64,000 nucleotides of DNA from Massilia agrisoli (lineage in GTDB: Bacteria; Pseudomonadota; Gammaproteobacteria; Burkholderiales; Burkholderiaceae_D), in contig NZ_JAJHPV010000010.1 of assembly GCF_020831365.1 (NCBI RefSeq), positions 1 through 64,000 on the forward strand, read 5' to 3'. Under the pieces are notes generated by a model. The model searched no databases, was not told the origin of the DNA, and saw only the letters and a program-made list of their open reading frames with translations. Shown one piece after another: positions 26,735 to 36,237 of the stretch; positions within the stretch are counted from its first letter, which is position 1; every line of letters begins with the position of its first letter. The position numbers were made by a program, and so were the translations under genes.

Positions 26735-27538
26735 TTAGTTGGTTTTTCGATCCAATAGCGCCCGAATGTAGCTTGCCGGAATCGCATAACTGATGCCGCT
26801 CGGACTGGTAATCGCCGTTTCCTTCAATCCTTTGACCAGTACCGAGTTGATGATTCCGTACACCACCCCGGTCTCCGGATCGTACAGGGGACTGCCACTG
26901 TTGCCCGGATACGCAGTGCCGTCGAGCTGGAAGATCAGGAAAGGCGACTTTTGCAGCTGGGCCAGCACGCGCGGGTTCAGGTTCCGTGAACCGATGGACG
27001 GCATCACGGCCGGCGTAATGGCCGACAGCATGGCGCGGTGGGTGGCATGATGCAGCCCCAGTAGCATGCCGAGCGGGAACCCGGTAAAGGCAAAGTCGCG
27101 TCCTTCCAGCACGGTGGCCGAGTCGCCGACCGCCAGTACCGGCAGCGGCGCCCCGCTGATACGCAAGTGGGCCAGGTCGTGTTCCTTGTCCAGGCCGGCA
27201 AGCGTGGCGGCGCGGAACTGCACCTGGTTGCCGCTGCCCACGACGATGCCGAGGGTCTCCAAATTTGTGGTGTCGAGCACGTCCGGGATGCTGTGCGCAT
27301 TGGTAATCACCGACAGGCCGTCGCCCACGGCGAAGCCGGTGGCCACAAAGCGGATTGCAGGGCTGCGGGTGCGCTGGTGGGTGCCGACGCCGACCACCGA
27401 CTGTTTAACCGTCGCAATAGTCTTGCTGAAGTCGGCCGCGCGGGCGGGCGTTTGCGCAACACAAAGCAGGCCGCCAAGCAGCAAGGCGGCCCAGCGAAGC
27501 GTTAAAGCGTTGCGATAAATACGGTTGCGGGCGATCAT
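26735..27538 (-). CDS. Trypsin-like periplasmic serine protease
   Basis: 267 residues: signal peptide (about 10-34, ending ARA), then a chymotrypsin-fold domain with His in ITNAHSIPD (about 77-85), Asp in KEHDLAHLRI (about 121) and Ser in GTAYPGNSGSPLYD (about 213). It lacks a PDZ domain, so it is not a full DegP. GTGFAVGDG is replaced by VATGFAVGDG. It lies 152 nt upstream of the export lipoprotein gene on the same strand. It could mature secreted or exosortase-linked proteins; this is only a guess from location. Confidence 0.87.
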   Translation of the reverse strand: MIARNRIYRNALTLRWAALLLGGLLCVAQTPARAADFSKTIATVKQSVVGVGTHQRTRSPAIRFVATGFAVGDGLSVITNAHSIPDVLDTTNLETLGIVVGSGNQVQFRAATLAGLDKEHDLAHLRISGAPLPVLAVGDSATVLEGRDFAFTGFPLGMLLGLHHATHRAMLSAITPAVMPSIGSRNLNPRVLAQLQKSPFLIFQLDGTAYPGNSGSPLYDPETGVVYGIINSVLVKGLKETAITSPSGISYAIPASYIRALLDRKTN

Positions 27539-27996
27539 AAGGCAGAAATGGATGTGGACGCTTAACAGGCCGGTTCAGCCTATACGCCAATAGCCAGAAA
27601 CGCAAGAGTTGCCCAAATGAACGCCTGTCGGGCGCGTCGAGTGTTGTCATTTTGTCTTATTTGCCGCGCACGATTGCGTTTTGGCATCGCGCTTTTCTAG
27701 TCTGTGCGAAACTCTTTATTCGCAGAAATAACTTAACCCGCGTTGGATATTTTCACACTTCGTCAGCCTGTCATATCTTGACGTTAAGCTAAGGAAAAAA
27801 CGCGGATTTAGTAGCAACAAGTAATGAAATGTCATGTATGATATGACACGAATCAATGCCCAGAAGCAATTTTCTCCAAGCGATACGAAGCCTGGAAGGG
27901 ATTGCCGACGGTGCGTTTAACCATACGTGGCGGCCGCACAGGCCGCTCCTGGCATGGCCGGAAAACCGGCCAGCCATTAAAGGCGAGAACGACAAG
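27539..27996. other. 458-bp divergent control region of the EPS operon
   Basis: Lies between the protease gene (leftward) and the chain-length gene (rightward). It is AT-richer than its surroundings (27640-27860) and carries the inverted repeat at 27830-27848. An open frame continues upstream of 27997 in the chain-length gene's frame as far as 27856, but has no RBS and atypical sequence, so it is read as leader. No convincing sigma-54 site was found. Confidence 0.6.
27830..27848. promoter_or_regulatory. Inverted repeat, possible operator of the EPS operon
   Basis: TGTCAT-GTATGAT-ATGACA: two perfect six-base arms around seven bases, 149 nt upstream of the chain-length start, in an AT-rich stretch. 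The centre TATGAT resembles a -10 element. The binding protein is unknown. Confidence 0.4.
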
Positions 27997-29532
27997 ATGG
28001 CAGAATTAAGCGCCCTGATTACTACCTTACTGAAGGCGATCTGGAAGTACCGCTGGTACGCGGTCATTGTTTCCTGGATCGTCGCGATCGCCGGCTGGGT
28101 ATTTGTATACCGCATGCCGGACGACTACCAGGCTTCGGCCCGGGTCTACGTGGATACCCAAAGCATCCTCGCGCCACTGCTGGCGAGCATGACCACGGTG
28201 CCTAACATTAACCAGCAGGTCGGCTTCATGCGCCGCACCCTGATCAGCCGCCCGAACGTCGAAAAAGTGATTCGCACGGTCGACCTCGACATCAAGGCGA
28301 AGACGCCGGCCCAGCATGAAGCGATGGTCGATGAGCTGATGGAAAAGATCACCATCACCGGCACCGAGCGCGACGACATCTATACGATTTCGTACAGCAA
28401 TCCTGACCCGAAAGTGGGCAAGGAAGTCGTGCAGGCGCTGTTGAATATCTTCGTCGAAGGCAGCTTCGGCAACAAGCGCCAGGATTCGGAACGCGCGGTC
28501 CAGTTTATCGACGACCAGATCAAGAGCTACGAGGTCAAGCTGGCCGAAGCCGAGAACGCGCTGAAGGACTTCAAGATCAAGAACATCGGCATGCTGCCGC
28601 GCGAAGGCGGCTTCAACAGCCAGATGAATTCGGTCACCGACCAGCTCAGCCAGGCCCGCCTGGAACTGGCCGAGGCCGAGCAGGCGCGCAACGCGATCGC
28701 CCGCCAGATCGGCGCCAACAGCGGTGCGGCCAGCGCCGGCAGCACGGCCCCCGCCGCCGTCGACAATCCGGAACTCGACGCCCGCATCTACAACCTGCAG
28801 AAGAACCTCGACCAGTTGCGCATGCAGTACACCGAGGAGCATCCGGACATCGTCGCCGCCAAGCGCCTGCTGACCCAGCTCGAAGCGAAGAAGGTGGAAG
28901 ACGCCAAGCGCGTGCGCACCGCGTCCGACCCGGTCGCCCCGGTCAGCCCGATGATGCAGCAGCTCAAGGTGCAACTGGCCGGTGAAGAAGCCCGCGTCGC
29001 GTCGCTGCGCGCCCGCGTCAACGAATACGCCTCGCGCAGCGCCAAGCTGCGTTCGCAAAGCTCGGTGGCGCCGGAAGTCGAAGCCCAGCTGGCCCAGCTG
29101 AACCGCGACTACGAAGTCAACAAGGACAACTACAACAAGCTGGTGGGCCGCCGCGAAGCCGCCAAGCTGTCGGGCGACCTCAGCTCGGCGACCGACATGC
29201 TGACCTTCCGCGTGGTCGATCCGCCGACCGCGCCGCTGGTGCCGACCGGCCCCAACCGCCCGCAGCTGTTCTCGCTGGTGTTCCTGGCCGCGCTGGGCGC
29301 CGGCCTCGGCGTGGCATTCCTGATGAGCCAGCTGCGCCCGACTTTCATGGCCCAGAGCACGCTGCGTGAAGCGACCGGCCTGCCGGTGCTTGGCTCGATC
29401 AGCATGAACTGGACGCCCGAACAAAAAGTGAAGCGCCGCTCCCGCCTGTACGCATTTTCCGCAGCAGTCGTCGTGCTGTTCGGCGTGTATGGCGGCGTGA
29501 TGACGGCAATTCTGATGAGGCCATCGCTGTAA
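27997..29532 (+). CDS. XrtA-system polysaccharide chain-length determinant
   Basis: 511-residue Wzz/BY-kinase-partner type inner-membrane protein. Membrane segment 1 is about residues 16-36; a long periplasmic region with coiled coil (about 160-400) follows, including LDQLRMQYTEEHPDIVAAKR; PPTAPLVPTGPNRP precedes the second membrane segment (about 427-446), and a third hydrophobic stretch lies near the end. Length and features match the PEP-CTERM-associated chain-length family. It would set EPS chain length with the tyrosine kinase encoded next (24-nt gap). The start is the ATG opening MAELSALITTLLKAIWKY. Confidence 0.93.
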   Translation: MAELSALITTLLKAIWKYRWYAVIVSWIVAIAGWVFVYRMPDDYQASARVYVDTQSILAPLLASMTTVPNINQQVGFMRRTLISRPNVEKVIRTVDLDIKAKTPAQHEAMVDELMEKITITGTERDDIYTISYSNPDPKVGKEVVQALLNIFVEGSFGNKRQDSERAVQFIDDQIKSYEVKLAEAENALKDFKIKNIGMLPREGGFNSQMNSVTDQLSQARLELAEAEQARNAIARQIGANSGAASAGSTAPAAVDNPELDARIYNLQKNLDQLRMQYTEEHPDIVAAKRLLTQLEAKKVEDAKRVRTASDPVAPVSPMMQQLKVQLAGEEARVASLRARVNEYASRSAKLRSQSSVAPEVEAQLAQLNRDYEVNKDNYNKLVGRREAAKLSGDLSSATDMLTFRVVDPPTAPLVPTGPNRPQLFSLVFLAALGAGLGVAFLMSQLRPTFMAQSTLREATGLPVLGSISMNWTPEQKVKRRSRLYAFSAAVVVLFGVYGGVMTAILMRPSL

Positions 29533-29556
29533 CAGCGGCGACCGAGAGGAAATAAT

Positions 29557-30513
29557 ATGAGCATTATTGAAAAAGCAGCAGGCAGGATCGAACACAAGAA
29601 GGAAGAGCCGACCATCGGGTCTCCAGCACCGTTGAGCGCGCCGGAAAGCATCATCGAGCGTTCGATGCACGCCGCCGCGCCTGCCGCACCGGCTGCCGCA
29701 GCTCCGGCTGCCGCAGCTGCCGAAGCGAAGGCCGCGCCGCAGCACAGCGCACCGCCTGTGGCCGAGACCTCGATCGCACCGCGCCCAGGCGCCCGCGTTG
29801 TCGAGCTCGACCTTGCGCGCATGCAGTCGATGGGCCTGGTCACCGCCGCCGGCGGACGCACCGCGCTGGTGGAAGACTTCCGCATCATCAAGCGCCCGCT
29901 CCTCAAGCGCGCCTTTGCCGAGCCGGCCCAGAATGGCCGCCCCGGCAACCTGATCATGATCACCAGCTCGCTGCCGGGCGAAGGCAAGACCTTCTGCGCG
30001 ATCAACCTGGCCATGAGCATCGCCATGGAACTCGACCACACCGTGCTGCTGATCGACGCCGACGTCGCCCGCCCATCGGTGCTGAGCACGCTCGGCCTGC
30101 CGGCCCACCGCGGCCTGATGGACGTGCTGCTGGACGACAAGCTCGACGTGGCCGACGTCATGCTGCGCACCAACGTCGACACCCTGTCGATCATTTCGGC
30201 CGGCAGCAGCAACCCGCGCGCCACCGAACTGCTGGCCAGCCAGGCCATGAACGCGCTGGTCGAGGAAATCGCCCACCGCTACCCGGACCGCATCGTGATC
30301 TTCGATTCGCCGCCTTTGCTGCTGACCAGCGAAGCGCACGTGCTGGCTGCCCACATGGGCCAGATCGTGGTCGTGGTGGAAGCCGAGGCGACCACCCAGC
30401 ACGCCGTCAAGGAAGCGCTGAGCCAGCTCGAAGGGCTGGACAACGTCAACCTCATCTATAACAAGACGCATGAGTTCCCGGGCACGGAAACCTACAATTA
30501 CAACTATGGCTAA
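29557..30513 (+). CDS. XrtA-associated tyrosine autokinase (BY-kinase)
   Basis: 318-residue cytoplasmic kinase. An Ala/Pro-rich N-terminal linker (about 20-80) leads to Walker A SSLPGEGKT (137-145), Walker A' LLIDAD (164-169), and a C-terminal tyrosine cluster ETYNYNYG (311-318) that is autophosphorylated in BY-kinases. Works with the chain-length protein to control polymer length and export. RBS GAGAGGA precedes ATG. Its end overlaps the next gene by 8 nt. Confidence 0.93.
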   Translation: MSIIEKAAGRIEHKKEEPTIGSPAPLSAPESIIERSMHAAAPAAPAAAAPAAAAAEAKAAPQHSAPPVAETSIAPRPGARVVELDLARMQSMGLVTAAGGRTALVEDFRIIKRPLLKRAFAEPAQNGRPGNLIMITSSLPGEGKTFCAINLAMSIAMELDHTVLLIDADVARPSVLSTLGLPAHRGLMDVLLDDKLDVADVMLRTNVDTLSIISAGSSNPRATELLASQAMNALVEEIAHRYPDRIVIFDSPPLLLTSEAHVLAAHMGQIVVVVEAEATTQHAVKEALSQLEGLDNVNLIYNKTHEFPGTETYNYNYG

Positions 30514-32041
30514 GCAGCGTCGTCACGCAGCGCTGGCGCTGGCCCCGCTGGCCCTGTTGTTGTCGCAGCCGTCCCAGGCGTCGTGGAAGTTCACGCCGAC
30601 CCTGGAGCTGCGCGAAACCTATACCGACAACCTGCGGCTGGCCCGCAGCGGCCGCGAGCAAAGCGACTGGATCACCGAAGTCACGCCTGGCTTCACGGTC
30701 GCGAAGCGCTCCGACCAGGTGCGTTTCGACGCCACCTACCGGCTGCACTACTTTGCCGGCGCCGATGACATCGGCGAGGAAGTCGACCGCGCCCAGTCGG
30801 CGCTGGCCGCGCGCCTGGCTGCCGAAGTGGTGGGCGACTGGCTGTATTTCGACGGTACCGCCAACATCAGCCAGCAGCCGGTGTCGGCTTTCGGCCCGCT
30901 GCTGAGCCGCCGCTCCTACGCCGCCATCAACCAGACCGAATTGCGCAGCTTCAGCGCCAGCCCCTACCTGCGCCACCGCTTCGGCTCCACCGCGACGGTG
31001 GAGCTGCGCTATGTGCGCGACAAGGTCGATACCGGCCGCGAACGCCTTGGCAACAGCGACGGCGAGACCGTCGCCCTGTCGGTGGTCAGCGGTTCGCGCT
31101 TTGCCGACCTTGGCTGGAACCTGCTGGTGCGCGAGCAGCGCATCGACGACGAGCTGGCGCCGGAAACCAGCGCCGCCACCGCCTCGGCCGGCCTGCGCTA
31201 TTCGCTCAGCCGCACGATGGCCCTGACCGGCAACGTCGGCTACGACAAATACGACTACGCGGCGCTGGGCGGGGTGACCGAGGGCCGTTCGTGGTCCACC
31301 GGCTTTATCTACACGCCGAGCAGCCGCACCCGCATCGACGCCAGCGCCGGCCGCCGCTTCTATGGCGACAGCTACCACCTGTCGGCCAACCACCGCGCGC
31401 GCCGCGCCGCGTTCTCGCTCAGCTACAGCGACGCCGTGACCAACAGCCGCTCGCAGTTCCTGCTGCCGTCGACGGTCGATACCGCGGCCCTGCTCGACAG
31501 CCTGTTCCTGTCGGCGTTCCCCGACCCGGTCGCGCGCCGCCAGGCGGTCGAGGCCTACATGCAGGCCACCGGCCTGCCGCCATCGCTGGCCGACAGCATC
31601 AACTACTTCAGCAACCGCTACTTCCTGCAAAAGCAGCTGCGCGCCGCTGTCGTGCTGCGCGGCTCGCGCACCCGTACCGTGTTCACCGGCTTCGGCACGC
31701 GCCGCACCGCGCTGTCGACGGCTGAAGCGGACAGCGCGATCCTCGGACCGAGCTCGCTGACCCTGAACGACAACACCAGCCAGCGCGGCGCCAGCGCCTT
31801 GTGGAGCTACCGCCTCGATGGCAAGACCGACTTCAACGCCAGCCTCCAGACCAGCCGGGTCGAATCGATTACGACCGGCGTGGTGCGCAACCATACCGAA
31901 ACACGGCTGTCGCTGACCCATCAATTTGAACGCAAGCTGTCCGGCGTGATCGAGGTCCGCCACGTCACCGGCCCGATCACCCAGGGCTTCGGCAAATACG
32001 TCGAAAACGCGCTGTCGGCCGGCGTGCTGATGCAGTTTTAA
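30506..32041 (+). CDS. XrtA-system outer-membrane protein (TIGR03016-like)
   Basis: About 511 residues with a signal peptide (ALALAPLALLLSQPSQA) followed by a chain of amphipathic beta strands, e.g. WKFTPTLELRETYTDNLRLA near the mature N terminus, ending in a Phe (GVLMQF), as in outer-membrane barrels. This matches the PEP-CTERM-associated outer-membrane family with the WKFTPSLSLRETYTDN-type start. It may be the EPS export barrel, a counterpart of AlgE or PgaA. The ATG at 30506 lies inside the kinase gene's last codons. Confidence 0.88.
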   Translation: MAKQRRHAALALAPLALLLSQPSQASWKFTPTLELRETYTDNLRLARSGREQSDWITEVTPGFTVAKRSDQVRFDATYRLHYFAGADDIGEEVDRAQSALAARLAAEVVGDWLYFDGTANISQQPVSAFGPLLSRRSYAAINQTELRSFSASPYLRHRFGSTATVELRYVRDKVDTGRERLGNSDGETVALSVVSGSRFADLGWNLLVREQRIDDELAPETSAATASAGLRYSLSRTMALTGNVGYDKYDYAALGGVTEGRSWSTGFIYTPSSRTRIDASAGRRFYGDSYHLSANHRARRAAFSLSYSDAVTNSRSQFLLPSTVDTAALLDSLFLSAFPDPVARRQAVEAYMQATGLPPSLADSINYFSNRYFLQKQLRAAVVLRGSRTRTVFTGFGTRRTALSTAEADSAILGPSSLTLNDNTSQRGASALWSYRLDGKTDFNASLQTSRVESITTGVVRNHTETRLSLTHQFERKLSGVIEVRHVTGPITQGFGKYVENALSAGVLMQF

Positions 32042-32058
32042 GAGAAGCGAGCAACGCA

Positions 32059-33096
32059 ATGTACGAAAATTATTACGGGCTCTCCGACAAGCCGTTCCGC
32101 CTGCGGCCCGACCCCCACTTCTTCTACGGCAGCAAGGGCCACAAGCGCGCCATGGCCTACCTCGAGTACGGCCTTTCGCACGGCGAAGGCTTCATCGTCG
32201 TCACCGGCGAAGTCGGCGCGGGCAAGACCACCCTGGTGCGCAACCTGTTCAACCAGCTGCCGTCGGACCAGATCGTCGCCGCCCATATCGTCAACACCCA
32301 CCTGGACGCCGAGGACACCCTGCGCACCGTGGTGGCGGCCTTCGGGCTGCCGTATGAAAACGCCAGCAAGACGGCGATGCTGGCGCGCCTCGAGCAGTTC
32401 CTGCGCGCCTGCGACCAGGAAGGCAAGCGCGCCTTGCTGGTGGTCGACGAAGCCCAGAACCTGACCCCGCGCGCGGTCGAGGAACTGCGCATGCTGTCGA
32501 ACTTCCAGACCGATGAAAAATCGCTGCTCCAGACCTTCCTGCTGGGCCAGCCGGAATTTCGCACCACCTTGCACAGCGCCGGCATGCAGCAGCTGCGCCA
32601 GCGCGTCACGGCCAGCTACCACCTCGGCCCGATGGATGCGGAAGAAACCCGTGCCTACATCGAGCACCGCCTGCACACGGTCGGCTGGCGCGACGACCCG
32701 ACCTTCAGCGACAACGCCTACGCCGCCATCTACGAATACTCGGGCGGCATCCCGCGCAAGGTCAACGCCTTGTGCGACCGCCTGCTGCTGATGGGCTACC
32801 TGGAAGAACTGCACGCGCTGAAGGAAAAGGACGTCAACGAAGTCATTCGCGACATCCAGTCGGAGTACCAGGTGCCGCAAAGCGCCCAGGGCGCGCAGCC
32901 CGATGGCGTACAGGACAACGAGCGCCATGCGCAGATGCCGAACCTGGACAACCCCGGTTACATGGATGAGCGCATGATGAAGATGGAAAAATCAATGGCC
33001 TCGGTACTGTCGATCCTGAAGAAGATCGTCAGCTCGCTGCCCGCGCCAACGCAAGCCCCGGACAATAATCAAGATGAACGACCGACTCCACCCTAA
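32059..33096 (+). CDS. XrtA-associated ATPase (GspA/ExeA-like AAA)
   Basis: 345 residues. Starts MYENYYGLSDKPFRLRPDP, the signature of the ExeA-like group; Walker A GEVGAGKTT (50-58), Walker B LLVVDEAQ (about 126-133), sensor FLLGQPE. An extra C-terminal part (about 270-345) is specific to the exosortase-linked family. Probably couples ATP use to EPS assembly or export; exact role unknown. Its 3' end overlaps the deacetylase start by 23 nt. Confidence 0.92.
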   Translation: MYENYYGLSDKPFRLRPDPHFFYGSKGHKRAMAYLEYGLSHGEGFIVVTGEVGAGKTTLVRNLFNQLPSDQIVAAHIVNTHLDAEDTLRTVVAAFGLPYENASKTAMLARLEQFLRACDQEGKRALLVVDEAQNLTPRAVEELRMLSNFQTDEKSLLQTFLLGQPEFRTTLHSAGMQQLRQRVTASYHLGPMDAEETRAYIEHRLHTVGWRDDPTFSDNAYAAIYEYSGGIPRKVNALCDRLLLMGYLEELHALKEKDVNEVIRDIQSEYQVPQSAQGAQPDGVQDNERHAQMPNLDNPGYMDERMMKMEKSMASVLSILKKIVSSLPAPTQAPDNNQDERPTPP

Positions 33097-33946
33097 AGCC
33101 GTTGCGGACGCTGTGATCCGCAACGCCATGACGATCGACGTCGAAGACTACTTCCAGGTGTCGGCGTTCGCCCCCGTGATCGACCGCGACAGCTGGGCCG
33201 GGCGCGAATGCCGGGTCGAGCGCAACGTCGACCGCATCCTCGCGCTGCTGGCCAGGGGGAACGTGCACGCCACCTTCTTTACCCTCGGCTGGATCGCCGA
33301 ACGCTATCCGCAGGTAGTGCGCAAGATCGTCGCCGGCGGCCACGAGCTGGCCAGCCACGGCTACGGCCACCTGCGCGCGTCCGACCAGACCCGCGAGGAA
33401 TTCCGCGACGATATCACCCGCAGCAAGGCGCTGCTGGAAGACATCGGCGGCCAGCAGGTACTCGGCTACCGCGCACCGAGCTTTTCGATCGGCACCGCCA
33501 ACCTGTGGGCGCTCGACGTGCTGCAGGAAGCCGGCTACCGCTACAGCTCCAGCATCTACCCGATCCAGCACGACCACTACGGCATGCCGGACGCGCCGCG
33601 CTTCGCCTTCTACCCGAACGGGCCTGACGGCCTGCTGGAAGTGCCGATCACCACCGTGCAGGTCATGCAGCGCAAGCTGCCCGCCGGCGGCGGCGGCTAC
33701 TTCCGCCTGCTGCCGTACGCGCTGTCGCGCTGGATGATGGAGCGGGTCAACCAGGTCGACCAGCAAAGCGCGATCTTCTACTTCCACCCGTGGGAGATCG
33801 ACCCTGGCCAGCCGCGCCCTGAAGGCGCCAGCATGAAGAGCCGTTTCCGCCACTACGTCAACCTGGACCGGATGGAAGGGCGCATCGCCCAGCTGACCCG
33901 CGATTTCAAGTGGGACCGGATGGACCGTATTTTTTTAGGTAAGTAA
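33074..33946 (+). CDS. XrtA-system polysaccharide deacetylase
   Basis: 290 residues, NodB fold with a C-terminal DUF3473 extension. MTIDVEDYFQVSAF (about 19-32) carries the catalytic/metal Asp; ELASHGYGH (about 90-98) the HxxxH metal pair; YRAPSFSIG and the end FYFHPWEIDPGQPRP follow. It would remove acetyl groups from EPS amino sugars. The start may be the ATG at 33074 or the one at 33128 directly before TIDVEDYF; neither has a strong RBS. One-base overlap with the next gene (TAATG). Confidence 0.92.
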   Translation: MNDRLHPKAVADAVIRNAMTIDVEDYFQVSAFAPVIDRDSWAGRECRVERNVDRILALLARGNVHATFFTLGWIAERYPQVVRKIVAGGHELASHGYGHLRASDQTREEFRDDITRSKALLEDIGGQQVLGYRAPSFSIGTANLWALDVLQEAGYRYSSSIYPIQHDHYGMPDAPRFAFYPNGPDGLLEVPITTVQVMQRKLPAGGGGYFRLLPYALSRWMMERVNQVDQQSAIFYFHPWEIDPGQPRPEGASMKSRFRHYVNLDRMEGRIAQLTRDFKWDRMDRIFLGK

Positions 33947-35040
33947 TGAGCTCGATCATCGAAGCAGTACAAGAAAAAAAGGCCGCCGCAGCGGCAATCG
34001 CCGCGCGCCCGACCCTGCACCTGATGGAGCCGAAGGACATGGCGCGCTGGGATGCGTTCGTCGCCAACTGCCCGGAGGCGACCTTCTTCCACCGCGCCGG
34101 CTGGCAGACCGTGATCGAACGGGTCTACGGCCACAAGACCTGGTTCTATTACGTCGAACAGAACGGCAAGATCGTCGGCGTGCTGCCGCTCGCCGAAATC
34201 AAGAGCCGCATGTTCGGCCACTCGCTTGGCTCGCTGCCGTTCTGCGTGCTCGGCGGCGTCGTTGCCACATCGGATGCGGCGCGGCCGCTGCTCGACGACG
34301 CGGCCGACAAGCTGGCCCGCTCGCTCGGCGTCGGCCACCTCGAAATGCGCAACCTCGTGCCGCAGCATGCGGGCGACCCGAACTGGTACCAGAAAGAGCT
34401 GTACGTCACCTTCCGCAAGGAGATCAGCGCCGACGACGAAGCCAACATGAACGCCATCCCGCGCAAGCAGCGCGCGATGGTGCGCAAGGGGATCAAGCTC
34501 GGGCTGACCGGCGAGATCGACCAGCACGTCGACCGCTTCTTCACCGCGTATTCGACCAGCGTGCACCGCCTCGGCACCCCGGTTTTCCCGAAGTCCTACT
34601 TCAAGGTCATCAAGGAAGTGTTCGGCGACGACTGCGAGATCCGCACCATCGTGCGCGGCGACGAGATCATCGCGGGCGTGTTGAGCTTTTACTTCCGCGA
34701 CGAAGTGCTGCCTTACTACGGCGGCGGCATGCCGGCCGCGCGTGAATGCGCGGGCAACGACTTCATGTACTGGAACCTGATGCAGGCAGCGGCCGCGCGC
34801 GGCTGCCGCATCTTCGACTTCGGCCGCAGCAAGCTCGGTACCGGCGCCTTCGACTTCAAGAAGAACTGGGGCTTCGAGCCGACCCCGCTGGCCTACGAAT
34901 ACCGCCTTTATGCGTCGGCCGAACTGCCGGACAATAACCCGCTGAACCCGAAGTACCAGCTGTTCATCAAGATGTGGCAGAAGATGCCGATCAAGCTGGC
35001 CAATTTCCTTGGCCCGTTCATTGTCAGGAACCTGGGGTAA
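33946..35040 (+). CDS. XrtA-associated FemAB-like acyl/aminoacyl transferase
   Basis: 364 residues with a GNAT-fold FemAB domain: CPEATFFHRAGWQTVIERV (about 41-59), AIPRKQRAMVRKGIKLGL (about 166-183) and YWNLMQAAAARGCRIFDFGR (about 266-285). FemAB proteins transfer amino acids from aminoacyl-tRNA to peptidoglycan; the exosortase-linked branch probably adds an amino-acyl or acyl group to the EPS. It sits inside the translationally coupled core operon. Donor not known. Confidence 0.9.
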   Translation: MSSIIEAVQEKKAAAAAIAARPTLHLMEPKDMARWDAFVANCPEATFFHRAGWQTVIERVYGHKTWFYYVEQNGKIVGVLPLAEIKSRMFGHSLGSLPFCVLGGVVATSDAARPLLDDAADKLARSLGVGHLEMRNLVPQHAGDPNWYQKELYVTFRKEISADDEANMNAIPRKQRAMVRKGIKLGLTGEIDQHVDRFFTAYSTSVHRLGTPVFPKSYFKVIKEVFGDDCEIRTIVRGDEIIAGVLSFYFRDEVLPYYGGGMPAARECAGNDFMYWNLMQAAAARGCRIFDFGRSKLGTGAFDFKKNWGFEPTPLAYEYRLYASAELPDNNPLNPKYQLFIKMWQKMPIKLANFLGPFIVRNLG

Positions 35041-35043
35041 GCC

Positions 35044-36237
35044 GTGGAAGACCTGCTCCTGCTGATCCACCGGATGCCTTATCCGCCCAACAAGGGCGAC
35101 AAGATCCGGTCGTACCACCTGCTCAAGCACCTGGCGCAGAACTACCGCGTGCACCTGGCCACCTTCATCGACGACGCCGACGACTGGCAGCACGTGCCGC
35201 TGGTCGAGAAGATGTGCGCCAGCAGCCACTTCGCCAGGCTCAATCCCCTGATGGGCCGCGTGCGCAGCCTGGTCGGGCTGCTGGCCAACGAATCGCTGTC
35301 GCTGCGCTACTACCAGCACGCCGGCATGCGCGACTGGGTCGCCAAAACCATGGCCGCGCATCCGATCAGCCGCATCGTCGTGTTTTCGTCGCAGATGGCG
35401 CAATATGCCGAGCCGTATGGCGACGCGCGCCGCGTGGTCGATTTCTGCGATGTCGATTCCGACAAGTGGCGCCAGTACGCCGACAACAAGCGCTGGCCGA
35501 TGAGCGCCCTGTACCGCCACGAGGCGCGCCAGCTGCTGCGCTACGAGCGCAAGGTGGCGCTTGAGTGCGACGCGTCGCTGTTCGTGTCCGATCCCGAAGC
35601 GGAACTGTTCCGCCAGCTGGCGCCGGAAAGCCGCGCCAAGATCGGCTTCTTCAACAATGGCGTCGATACCGACTACTTCTCGCCGCTGCGCAGCTACGAC
35701 AATCCATACAAGGATGGCGAGCGCGCGCTGGTGTTCACCGGCGCGATGGATTACTGGCCGAACGTCGACGCGGTGCAGTGGTTTGCCGCCGAGGTATTCC
35801 CCCAGCTGCTGGTCAAGTTCCCCAAGGCGCGCTTCTACATCGTGGGCGCGCGCCCGAGCGCCGCGGTGCAGGCGCTGGCCCAGAATCCGGGCGTGGTAGT
35901 CACCGGCACCGTGCCGGACGTGCGCCCGTACATCGCCCACGCCGAAGTGGCGGTCGCGCCGCTGCGGGTGGCGCGCGGCATCCAGAACAAGGTGCTGGAG
36001 GCGATGGCGATGGCGCGTCCGGTGGTGGTGTCGCCGCAGGCGCTCGAAGGCATCGAGGCGGCGCCCGGCACCGACCTGGTGCTGGCCGACGGCGCACCGG
36101 CGTTTGCCGCCGCCGTAACCAATCTGCTCAACCAGGCCGATGGCGCCCTGGGCCCGTCGGCGCGTGCTGCCGTCGAAAACCTGTACAGCTGGCCGAGCAA
36201 CCTGGCGCGCATCGATGCGAGGCTTGAATGTACCTGA
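35044..36237 (+). CDS. XrtA-system glycosyltransferase (TIGR03087-like)
   Basis: 397-residue GT4 enzyme starting at a GTG, MEDLLLLIHRMPYPPNKGDKI being the family's N-terminal signature. GAMDYWPNVDAVQWF, then GTVPDVRPYIAHAEVAVAPLR and EAMAMARPVVVSPQALEGIE give the C-terminal nucleotide-sugar site. One of the two glycosyltransferases that flank exosortase A in this family of loci. Overlaps xrtA by 10 nt. Confidence 0.92.
   Translation: MEDLLLLIHRMPYPPNKGDKIRSYHLLKHLAQNYRVHLATFIDDADDWQHVPLVEKMCASSHFARLNPLMGRVRSLVGLLANESLSLRYYQHAGMRDWVAKTMAAHPISRIVVFSSQMAQYAEPYGDARRVVDFCDVDSDKWRQYADNKRWPMSALYRHEARQLLRYERKVALECDASLFVSDPEAELFRQLAPESRAKIGFFNNGVDTDYFSPLRSYDNPYKDGERALVFTGAMDYWPNVDAVQWFAAEVFPQLLVKFPKARFYIVGARPSAAVQALAQNPGVVVTGTVPDVRPYIAHAEVAVAPLRVARGIQNKVLEAMAMARPVVVSPQALEGIEAAPGTDLVLADGAPAFAAAVTNLLNQADGALGPSARAAVENLYSWPSNLARIDARLECT

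Noticed and set aside
27856-27996. N-terminal extension of the chain-length determinant
   Set aside because: No RBS at 27856, unusual sequence, and the family's N terminus begins at the ATG at 27997.
28027-30471. An 814-codon minus-strand frame opposite the chain-length and kinase genes
   Set aside because: Antisense shadow; low-complexity His/Val/Asp-rich translation.
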